A stretch of DNA of 64,000 bases from the NCBI RefSeq assembly GCF_937616625.2, contig NC_065571.1:16804501-16868500 (forward strand). The letters are read 5' to 3'. The stretch comes from Mercurialis annua (Eukaryota; Streptophyta; Magnoliopsida; Malpighiales; Euphorbiaceae). A program made the position numbers and the translations under genes. This document shows, in pieces, positions 54,875 through 64,000 of this stretch. The notes under the pieces are model-generated. The model saw only the letters and a list, made by a program, of their open reading frames with translations, searched no databases and was not told the DNA's origin. Every line of letters begins with the position of its first letter. Position 1 is the first letter of the stretch.

Positions 54875-57800
54875 ATGTCGAAGCCAATTGAAGAAACGGA
54901 TGCGCTAACAGATCAAATTCGTGACTCGCTCTGTGTTAACAAGCCCGATTTCCGTGAACTCGATCTCGGCTCACCCGTTTCACCGCTGCGACCCACCGCC
55001 ACTACAACTACAACTACCACTACCACCAGTTCCAGTTCTAGTTCATCCGGATCCGCATCCGCCGCCCGGATTGGCTCTAACCCACTTCCCAAAGCTAGCC
55101 ACTCCGGTGACATTTCTTACTATACCGAAACTAGCCCTCTTAAAAACCCCAAACCCACTTCCAGATCCGACCCGTTGATATACTCCGGTACCGGAAATCA
55201 GAGTTCAGTAAACTCCCCGTCTCCAGTGAATGTATTACCCAGTGGGAATATCTGCCCGTCTGGAAAGATCTTGAAACCAGGGCTGGTAACGAGTCATCGG
55301 AGTTCAAAGAGTGATGTTTTGGGGTCGGGCATGGGTCATTACGGGCACGGGAGTATAATGCGACGAGGAGGAAGCGTAAGACATGGGAATTTGGATGTAG
55401 GAAATTCGGGTTATTATAGTAGCTGTGGTGGGAGTAGCGTGGATCCGGAGGAATTGAAACGGGCAGGAAATGAAATGCACCAGAAGGGTCATTTTGGGGA
55501 GGCATTGGGGTTCTATGATAAAGCCATTGCTTTGGCTCCTGGTAATGCAGCTTACAGGTATAATCGGGCCGCGGCTTTGATGGGTTTGGGGAGATTAGCG
55601 GAGGCTGTGAGAGAGTGTGAGGAGGCTGTCAAGTTGGATCCTCATTATTGGAGGGCGCATCACAGATTAGGCTCTTTGTTTATTAGGTCAGTTTTATGGT
55701 ATTTTTGTGTTGTTTTAGTTTCTGTTGATGGATGGGATAGTTATCTTCTCTTTATTGGTTTGGTTGTTGAAATGTTTGAATCAAGTTTCAAAGTTTTTGC
55801 TTTCGTTTTGCGGAAATTGTGTGATGCTTGTTGTCCATTTGATGAATCTCTTTGTGTATATGGTGAATCATTTGTTTGTAATGTTGCTTTTATGATTCTT
55901 GTGATCAAATTTGCTTCACATTTTGGCAACTTAATTTGTGTTTTCATACATTATGATTCTCATTGGTTCAAATGATTCTTGTGTTGGTGCTGTTTTCAAT
56001 TCCTTGCCACCTCTGTGAATCAGTTTGGTTGATTGGCAATCTCAATGATACGTTTACTTTCATCTTTTGTTCTTGATTTGCAGTAATATACAAAACTTCT
56101 AATTTGTTACATTAGCTTGATTTTGTTAGCATCGCTTCAAAAAAATAATTGAACTTTGATTTATGTATATGTTGCAATTGTGTATTTCGTGGTGCTCTAC
56201 ATCTTTGAGTCAATTTATAACCAGGAATGGTTCAAATGTGCATGTCTAGTGTCATGTGAATTTACTGCTCTTTCTTTTATCTTCCATAATTGAATTTTCC
56301 TTCATCTTTGTAGTCATTTGCATTGGTGATTAGATAATTGATGCCAGCCTTTTCTGGTTTACGTAATTTTTGCCGAGTTTTCCATTTGTTTGTCCTGCAT
56401 TATGGTCACAAAAGTTTAGTGGAAATGGTATTTCAGCTGCATTTTTACGAAATTGATCTAATTGCAGGTTAGGTCATGTTGAGAATGCAAGGAGGCACTT
56501 AAGCTTTGCAGGGCATCATCAAGATGAGTTTGAATTGCAGAAATTGCAAGTTGTAGAGAAGCATCTAAACACATGTTCAGATGCCCGAAAATTTAATGAC
56601 TGGAAAAAAGCATTACGGGAAGCTGACGCTGCAATCAGTGCTGGTGCTGACTATTCTCCGCAGGTATAACTAGATGTATCTGAAATTTGATTATTTTGAA
56701 AGTGGCTAAACAAATGTAGAGAATCAATTAGCTAATGGATGAACTGGTTCAATTTGAGTTTTACAGCTCTTTATGTGTAGAGCTGAAGCCCTTCTGAAGC
56801 TCCATCAACTCAAGGATGCTGAAACTTGCCTTACAAACATGCCAAAGTTAGAACTGCATACCGGCTCATTCTCGCAGAGTAGATTTTTTGGGATGCTTTC
56901 TGAAGCATATTTTTTCTTAGTTCGAGCGCAGATGGAGATGGCCTTAGGAAGGTGAGGTTCAGATATCCAAAGCATTACTGGATCTAAGTTGTGACGGATT
57001 TTTGGGAGATTGAGAATGGATGATGAATGTCTTGCAGGTTTGAAAGTGCACTTTCAGCTGCTGAGAAAGCTGGCCAGATTGATCCGAGAAATGTTGAAGT
57101 AGCTGTTCTGCTTAAGAATGTGAAACTGGTGTCTAGAGCTCGTTCTCGCGGCAATGATCTCTTCAGATCTGAAAGATATACTGAAGCTTGCTCTGCATAT
57201 GGAGAAGGCCTCAGGCTTGATCCTTGGAATTCTGTGCTCTATTGCAACAGAGCTGCTTGCTGGTTTAAGCTGGGATCCTGGGATAAGTCTATTGATGACT
57301 GCAACCAAGCATTGTGCATCCAACCTAATTACACTAAAGCCCTTCTTCGAAGAGCTGCCTCGAATAGTAAGGTGACATCCTGAAACACTTTTCATCTTTT
57401 AATATTCGTGTATCCATAATTTCATCTAAAAGCATCAGTTCACTTACAGCTAGAAAAGTGGAGTGACGCAGTTAGAGATTATGAGGTTCTGAGAAGGGAA
57501 CTTCCAGATGACAATGAAGTTGCCGAATCTTTATTTCATGCTCAAGTTGCATTGAAGAAGTCCCGCGGAGAAGAAGTCTATAACATGAAGTTCGGTGGTG
57601 AAGTGGAGGAAATTGTCGGGCTTGAGCAGTTCAAAGCTGCCCTGTCTTTACCGGGTAAGTCTGATTAAGCTTAGTTTAAGCAAATCCCTTTAGACTTGCT
57701 TTCAAGTTTCTTCCTTCCTTGAGCAATGACTTGAGAATCTCTTTTTTCAGGTGTATCTGTAGTTCATTTTAAATCATCCTCTAATTTGCATTGCAAACAA

Positions 57801-58406
57801 ATATCTCCATTTCTGGATACACTATGCAGCCGCTATCCATCAATAAATTTTCTCCAGGTAATTCATCAATTCATTAGTCCGAGCTAGGAGTGTGCAAAAA
57901 CAACTGTACTAAACTGAATAATCCAATCAAAGTGTCAAATTTTTTAGGCTGGGTTTGATAATATAAAGAAAAAATTGATTTTCTTTTTGGTTCCATTTGG
58001 TTTTCGGTATAAAGAATTTCACTTCAGTTTCGGTACAAGTTGAACCAAAAACAAATCAAACTGAACCAAATTGATTCAGTTTGGTTTGATATATTTTACG
58101 TCCTTGTATGTTTGGTTAGGTTTTGTACTGTTTGTACCGAATGCACACCCATAACCCGAGCTGCACTGTCCTTATCTTTTCTTTTCCTACATGATCTCGA
58201 CCTGAGTGCTATTATCTTATATAGTTATATACTTGTATCTTGAATTGTCACAGGTGGATATTGAAGAGAACTCAGCAGTTGCAAGTGCCGAAAATGTGAG
58301 GACTGTACCGACGTTCAAGATATACAAGAATGGGAACCGAGTTAAGGAGATTGTCTGCCCAAGTCGCGAAATGTTGGAACACTCGGTGAGGCATTACAGT
58401 TCATGA
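54875..58406 (+). CDS. TTL1: TPR-repeat thioredoxin-like protein (TTL family)
   Basis: Seven exons in phase: 54875-55686, 56468-56663, 56767-56951, 57038-57371, 57450-57654, 57751-57857 and 58254-58406. All have GT-AG introns and they give 663 aa. Plant TTL proteins are soluble TPR scaffolds linked to brassinosteroid and abscisic/osmotic responses (family knowledge from Arabidopsis). The N-terminus is disordered, with [15 protein letters not shown], a Thr-9/Ser-7 run and [14 protein letters not shown]. TPRs span ~192-271 ([36 protein letters not shown]), with further TPRs at ~337-540 ([40 protein letters not shown]). The C-terminal thioredoxin fold (~558-663) has [13 protein letters not shown] with the cis-Pro, but WCGPC is replaced by SNLHCKQ, so it is not a standard redox enzyme. 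The paralogue number is uncertain; TTL3/TTL4 are alternatives. The ATG is the first in the CT-rich leader. Confidence 0.92.
57886..58154. mobile_element. small hAT-like MITE in the last TTL intron
   Basis: Ends 'aggagtgtgca' and 'tgcacacccataa' are imperfect inverted repeats. The flanks TCCGAGCT (57878-57885) and CCCGAGCT (58155-58162) agree at 7 of 8 bases, a hAT-sized duplication. The interior is rich in 'ggtttggtt'/'aaccaaa' motifs. Spliced out, so harmless to the protein. Confidence 0.5.
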
Positions 58407-58940
58407 AAATGACGAGTCTACTTGTACCACTACCATCCAGTTTTCGCATATCCTTGTTGCGCCTCCCACTAAGTTTAAGGGATTACCGGATACCTGTCAC
58501 ATAAAACCCCGAGAGCTACACAATAATCCATTAGCCGGAGCCGGAGGAACCCAGAGAGATAGCTTAGCCATTTTAATTTTTTTATTCATTCCTCATTACA
58601 CACTCTGGCTCCATCTTCTTATTCCCCTCCCATTTTTTAATGCTTTTTTAGCACTTCTTTTTCATTTGTTGTAGGCCAGCCTCCCCCACTTTCACTCATA
58701 GAAAATATTGAGATGTACAATTCACACACTGAGTTGGTTGTAGTAGAGAGATAGAAGAGGATGATATTGTACAATGTATATACATGTGATATATACAGAA
58801 AACAGACTTGGAGGGAGCTGGGTGTCTGCTTGGTGGGTACTTATGGGTTAGTGGATTCAAATTACAAAATCATCTTCTCAGAATTGTTGTTTCTTTCTTC
58901 AACCATTTCATTCCATCAATAAAAAAAATTCACATTTTTT
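58407..58940 (+). promoter_or_regulatory. TTL 3' UTR with polyadenylation signal
   Basis: No frame. AATAAA at 58918-58923, about 515 bp after the stop, is the most likely signal; the T-rich downstream stretch fits. Confidence 0.5.
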
Positions 58941-59710
58941 CAGTTTTTTTCCACTTCATATATATTATTTTTATTATTTTTACTAGCTTTAGGGGTGTAT
59001 ATCCGGTTTGAATCGAACCTTACTAAAAGTTTAACTCTTTGTAAAAAAGAATTAAATTTGAAAGGGTTTAAAATATTTTAGCCGAAATTAATTGAGCAAA
59101 CTAATTGATTTCGTTTGGTTTTGCTGTTCGATTTGTACATAGAATTAGAATCTTTTATCTCTATAATTCATTTTCTTGTACTTTCAAAACATATTTTTTA
59201 TATATTATCAAACTAAATTAAACCAAATATATTGACTTAATTTGATTATTCGATAGAGTTTTGGTGTAGCTGTAAAAATACTAAAATATGATAGACGTCT
59301 AAACGTGTCTCCTCGTTTCCACTTGCAATAGTAGAGAAGCGTCTGCTCATCGGTGAGCCTATTTATTTGCACGGTTTGAGAAGAACTGGAAATCTTCATA
59401 ATCGTCCCATTTCTATTCGGAACTTGTCGTACTATTTTGGTACGATTAGATATGAAGATTCAGTTCCAATGAATGAGGATTATTATCATTCGAACCATTA
59501 ATACTATTTTACATCTAATTAAATATTAACAAAAGAAATAGACAAATACTAATTATAAAAAAAAAGTATTCATAAAAAAAAAAGTCAAATACTATATATA
59601 AAATATATAAATTTTAACTTACATCATTCATATACTAATAAATTATTGTTAAAAATGCTAATAAAGTATTGTCTAAATTATTAATAAAAATTGAATAATA
59701 ATGTCAACCT
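58941..59710. other. intergenic, AT-rich
   Basis: 58990-59125 has motifs like those in the intronic MITE ('ggggtgtatatccggtttga', 'cgtttggttt'). Otherwise nothing is recognised. Confidence 0.4.
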
Positions 59711-59841
59711 TTTTTTTGATGAATAATATGTATATTAAGGCCACAAGGAGTGGCAAAAGGACTGAAACTCAAGGCTTTCGCACAAGAAGTGGCTTACAAA
59801 AAAGCACACTAGAGGCTTAGGCCGAGAGAAACGGAAAACAA

Positions 59842-62800
59842 TCAGAAATCCGAGAGTAAAATACAACGGGGATTTCTAAAGAAATCCATCCCTGAATAGG
59901 GGAACCTCCTATTACAAAGTTTAAAAAGAAAAACTGAATGCGTAAAACATCTAAAGATAACATCCTCCTTTGTTAGAACGGCATCCTGAAAGATCCTTCC
60001 ATTTCTGCATTTCCAAATGTCCCAGATGATGAGATGGCCGAGAACATGCCAAAGCCTCCAATAGCGACTCGACGGAATGATGTTGTTCCATTGGAGAAGA
60101 AAATCCTGAAAAGAAGAAGGAGTAACCCAAGCAATATCCAACTTTGCAAGAATACTATTCCAGATGCTCAAAGAAAAAGAGCAATGAATAAAAAGATGGT
60201 CCTGCGTCTCATAAACCGAACAAAGAGAGCAAAAGGAATTTTCTACCGCAATGATAGAGCACTTCGCCAAAAAATCTAGAGTAGACACTCTTCCATGAAT
60301 AGCAATCCAAAGAAAAAATTTTATCCTTGGGGGAGTAATAGATTTCCAAACTTGCATATACAAATTGTTGGTGCGAAGTCTTCTAGATTGCGGAGGAGCT
60401 GCTGAAGTTGAATTTTCTTCGACGTTCACGACAGCAGCAAATGAAGACCCACCGGCAACAGCATCTACACCCGAAGAACCACCCGCAGCAGTTGAAAACG
60501 AACCAACAGCAGCAGCAATTGGAGATGAACCAGCAGCAACAATAGACCCACCCGCAGCAACAGTAGAAACATCCCTAACATCAGAATAATCAAACACACC
60601 AGCAACAGCAGTAGGCATCAACACCTCCGTAGAAACAGTTGTGAACATCTCAGCAGCAGCAGTAGACGTATTTATACCAGCAACAGCATATAACACCTCG
60701 CCATAAGCAGCTAAACCCAAATATCTCTCAGCTTCGTCTACAATATCAACGACTACGGCAGTATCCCTCCCAATATCAATGGCAACAGCAGTGTCCCTCC
60801 CAGCACCATCAGAATGGAGGCCCAAATCCGAAACATTATGGACAACATTCTGATGCAAATTAACAGTAGACATAAAATCACAAAAAGAGGCAGCAGTATA
60901 GATACCCGAAGCAGCATTCCATCGGACCTCATCCCGATCTGAGTTTTGATTAATGCTATTAAGAATAGTTTGAAACTCATCAAGCAACAGAACCTCATTA
61001 CCCCTTAATCTACGTCTCCACCTCCAATTCACCTTCCAAATATCATCAATTGTTGCTTTCTTTTGGTTTGAAAGATTATATAAACGCGGAAACAAACGAC
61101 TTGCAGGACCATTACCCATCCAATTATCATGCCAAAGAGAGGTCAAGTTCCCCGAACCCACCTTAAACTTTAAATTGGCAATGAAAACAGCCCAAGCGAC
61201 TTCATCACGACGGCAGATTTTAACAATTCCTCTCCATATGAAACACATTTTCCTCATATCTCCAAACATAAGAGAGTCCCAGTCAGAGATCATAGAACAA
61301 GAAGAAGTGACATTGAACCAATTAGAGTCTCGATTCGTATTCCTTAACTTCCAAATCCACTTAAATAAAAGGCTTTGGTTTCTAATTTGCAAATTGTGAA
61401 TACCCAGCCCTCCATTTTCAAACTTTTGACAGACCGTTTTCCACGCCACTTTACTCATAACCCTATTAGAAATATCTCCCTTCCAAAGAAACCGCCTCAT
61501 ATATGATTCTAGTTGATTCTGAACTACCACAGGCATAGCAAACAACGACATATAGTAGACCGGAACACTGAACAGAACAGATTTAATTAGCACTAACCTT
61601 CCTGCAGGGGATAGAAGAGTGCCTTTCTATAGCGCAAGGCGCGATTTAAACCGCTCCACAACATGATCCCATGAGCCTGTGCTAAGATTCCTGCTAGTTA
61701 AGGGAAGACCCAAGTATTTTATAGGAAAAGTGACCGCCTCACAACCCACAATTTCAGCTGCTGCCCTAACTTCCAAATTATCCAAATTAACTCCCATAAT
61801 AGATCTTTTATGGTAGTTAATAGTTAAACCCGAAATCAACTCAAAACAACGAAGGATCCTTGTTAAGTTTTTCAGCTGTTACACATCATATGGAAGGAAC
61901 AAGATTGTATCATCCGCAAACTGAAGCATCGAAATAGAAACATGTTCATCCGAGAACGCGTAGCCTTTAGTAAAACCCATCTCAGCAGACTTGTCTAGTA
62001 TACGTTTCAGGCCCTCAACTGCAATGACAAATAAGTAGGGAGAGATCGCATCACCCTGGCGGACACCCCTTTTTATCTCAATAGGATCGGCCGGACTCCC
62101 ATTGACCAACACAGCCGTGGTCGCAGAAGATAGACAACAGGACAACCATTCTATCCATTTTTCAGGAAAATTCATACAACGCATAACTGAAAAAAGATAG
62201 TCCCAGGCAATGCTATCAAATGCCTTATGAAAATCTAATTTCAACACAAGAAGTCTGTCTTTCCTTCTATTAGCCAAGTGAATAAGGTCATTTGCAATCA
62301 TAGAGCACTCTAAGATACTCCTACCCTTCAAGAAAGCATGCTGACTATCGGAGATCACGGTAGAGAGAACCGGAGATAATCTTCTAGCTAGCGTTTTTGA
62401 TAACATTTTATAGATCCCATTAACAAGACTAATAGGACGGTAGTCCTTAATGTTGGAGGAACCAGCGATTTTAGGAACCAAGACCATGAAGGAAGAATTT
62501 ATACCCTTCGGCACGGCACTAAACCTATAAAAAGTCATAAAAAATTCAAGAATGACATCCTTCAAGAGAGGCCAAGCTTTCTTGTAAAAGTAGAAATTAA
62601 AACCATCTGGACCCGGCGCTTTTTTACTCCCACAAGAAGAAATAGCACAAAGGATTTCAGATTCGGCAAATGGCATGATCAGAGAGCCAGCCTGCAAAGA
62701 AGAAATCATAGCAAAGGAGAGATCTGAGATGTCGAAATCTACTCTAGCTTTACATCTGAAAAGACCACTATAGAACTCTCTAATGTGATACTTGATCTCC

Positions 62801-63966
62801 TTAGGTTCTGAATAGGTAGTGCCATCTACAGAAATAGCCGATATGTGATTGTTCCTGAAGTGAGTTGAGGCAATGCTGTGAAAGAATTTCGTATTTCTAT
62901 CTCCTTCCAAATTCCATTTCACTCTCGATTTCTGAATCCACAAAGACTCTAATCTTTTCTCTGCTTTCCACAATTCTCCCTTTAGATTAGAGACTTCGGA
63001 TCTTTCCTCCATTGACAAGGCAGTAGTTTCGGCTTCAACATCCTTCAGGCTGATTTTGTTTGTCAACTCTCTAATGCGTTTATTCTGATCACCAAACACT
63101 TCTATGTTCCATATTTTCAACTTTTGTCTCAAAACCTTCAAACGTTGAATAAGATTGGGAGAGCTGACACAGACTAAATTCCAACTTGCAGTTAAGAAAG
63201 ATTCAAAACCAATATGATCCCACCAAGCATCCAAAGACCGAAAAGGTTTCGGACCCCAATCAACTTTTTCAGCAGACCTAGAGAAAATAGGGACATGATC
63301 CGAACGACCACCAGTCATAGCCATCAAAGACATTCTTGGCCAAATGGAACCCGCAGCACATGAAACCAAACATCTATCAATGCGCGATTTCGACAAAGAA
63401 TTTTTCCAAGTATAAAGACGACCTTGGAGGGGAAGATCTAACAACTCAGAGTTATTAACAAAATCACGAAATTGAAGCATAGAAGTAGAGAATTCGGTAC
63501 AGTTCAGCCTATCCTCCGGTTTTAAAATTTCGTTAAAATCGCCGCTAATAAAAACAGTGCCCATAAAACTCAATAAATTGGTTAGCTCATTCCAAAATAA
63601 GAGTCTTTCAGACGCCAAGTTGCTGGCATAAACAAGAATGTGCCTGAAATGAGAATTATCATAAACAAAATCCATCGCTAACCATCTGTCACCCTTAGAA
63701 GTAACAACATTAACCACTAAAGCTGTGTTCCAAATAAGTAAGAGACCACCAGAAGCCCCATTAGAAGGGACCCAATCAAAATTGAAATCAAGATTAGGCC
63801 ATAATTTACGAACTAGGAAGTCATCAACAACATCTTTTTTTGACTCGACCAAGCCAATAAATAAAAGATTATTATCAGAGACCAATTTACGAATAAACAA
63901 CTGCTTCCTATTGCTTAAGAGCCCACCTCGACAATTCCACGATACAAAGCTAAGAGGCAAAGACAT
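59842..63966 (-). pseudogene. LINE ORF2: endonuclease, RT, zf-RVT, with insert
   Basis: One frame of 1374 codons. The endonuclease (1-~225) starts LSFVSWNCRGGLLSNRK, with FISGDFNEIL and GGRSDHVPIF (catalytic Asp/His). The linker is SRVKWNLEGDRNTKFFHSIA. RT runs from KKAPGPDGFNFYFYK through DYRPISLVNGIYKMLSKTLA, LVLKLDFHKAFDSIAWDYLF and GVRQGDAISPYLF to the active-site SMLQFADDTILFL (~residue 685). Stops: TAA at codon 696 (61879-61881) and TAG at codon 780 (61627-61629), the latter where relatives have Trp (TGG to TAG). After codon 792 comes the zf-RVT region: VWKSITPPRIKFFLW, SLCSVYETQDHLFIHCSFSL. Residues ~1037-1198 are an Ala/Gly/Ser/Val-rich block not expected in the family. Inactive as read. 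Confidence 0.85.
60373..60858 (-). repeat. in-frame low-complexity insertion in LINE ORF2
   Basis: About 486 bp, rich in GCA/GCT/ACA triplets, open on both strands. It encodes about 160 residues such as GRDTAVAIDIGRDTAVVVDI and AAAVGSFSTAAGGSSGVDAV. It lies between SGIYTAASFCDFM and VWKSITPPRIKFF, which normally stand close together in plant LINE ORF2. Confidence 0.75.
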
Positions 63967-64000
63967 TTAAAAGTTAAAAACCTGGAAGAGAAGACTGTCT

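Larger units (their letters stand above)
59711..64000 (-). mobile_element. plant L1-type LINE, nearly intact ORF2 (runs off window)
   Basis: Minus strand. The 3' end at about 59711 is an oligo-A following 'ttattcatc'. It covers the 3' UTR, complete ORF2 and the ORF1-ORF2 junction; ORF1 lies beyond 64000. The single reading frame is kept over 4.1 kb except for two nonsense codons, so it is much younger than the LINEs at 28-32 kb and 40.6 kb. Confidence 0.85.

Noticed and set aside
54913..55505. Alternative frames over TTL exon 1 on both strands
   Set aside because: They overlap a well-supported coding exon and owe their length to Thr/Ser triplet repeats.
55687..55975. Continuation of TTL exon 1 as a longer open frame (366 residues)
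   Set aside because: The frame after GSLFIR is hydrophobic and unrelated. A GT donor at 55687 and phase-matched exon at 56468 continue the TPR sequence.
60365..60589. + strand Ala/Pro/Thr-rich frame
   Set aside because: Antisense of the triplet-repeat insertion in the minus-strand LINE ORF2.

Overview
This is plant nuclear DNA, most likely from an angiosperm and probably a eudicot. The evidence is spliced GT-AG genes, AT-rich intergenic DNA, and plant-specific transposon families: Tat-type Ty3/gypsy with dual RNase H and an antisense ORF, CACTA with a TNP2 transposase, plant L1 LINEs with a DUF4283 ORF1, and Stowaway-like and Mutator-like MITEs. The species cannot be fixed from this window. 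One intact host gene is recognised: a seven-exon TTL gene (tetratricopeptide-repeat thioredoxin-like, TTL1-like, 663 aa) on the + strand at 54875-58406. Nearly everything else is mobile DNA at various stages of decay.

Layout. 0-6.5 kb is AT-rich intergenic DNA packed with inverted-repeat (foldback/MITE) elements, several with perfect 9-bp target duplications. 6.5-22.75 kb is a rearranged Tat-lineage LTR retrotransposon. Its 5' end (LTR, primer site, protease) is inverted against its + strand pol, and its antisense ORF is split by a young nested element at 11331-20739. The nested element has 2.5-kb near-identical LTRs, a tRNA-iMet primer site, a gag-only coding region, no recognisable pol and a CTACA target duplication, which is the TR-GAG architecture. 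22.75-28 kb holds a Stowaway MITE, a large foldback element, another Mutator-type MITE and a 640-bp tandem duplication bounded by TA microsatellites. 28-32.5 kb is a decayed LINE. 32.5-43 kb is a mosaic: a 56-bp minisatellite split by a MITE, a Transposase_28-like antisense-ORF pseudogene, a plant-mobile-domain pseudogene, a gypsy LTR/gag remnant, a LINE tail and more MITEs. 43.6-46.4 kb is unclassified repeat-like DNA. 46.48-54.24 kb is a degenerate CACTA element transcribed on the minus strand. The TTL gene follows, its promoter squeezed between the CACTA end and a MITE. From 59.7 kb to the window end there is a nearly intact minus-strand LINE whose ORF2 has two nonsense codons and an unusual in-frame Ala/Gly/Ser/Val-rich insertion of about 160 residues.

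The most unusual signal is a recurring theme of short palindromic modules. Three foldback elements whose arms are not alike each carry, at their geometric centre, an array of hairpins built from a purine/pyrimidine word around CCATGG or a close variant. The word differs from element to element while the architecture is conserved. Separately, the LTRs of the nested gag-only element carry an array of GTACACG-NN-CGTGTAC palindromes whose copy number differs between the two otherwise near-identical LTRs. The Tat element has GTTT-loop hairpins with compensatory stem changes. All comparisons were made by eye.
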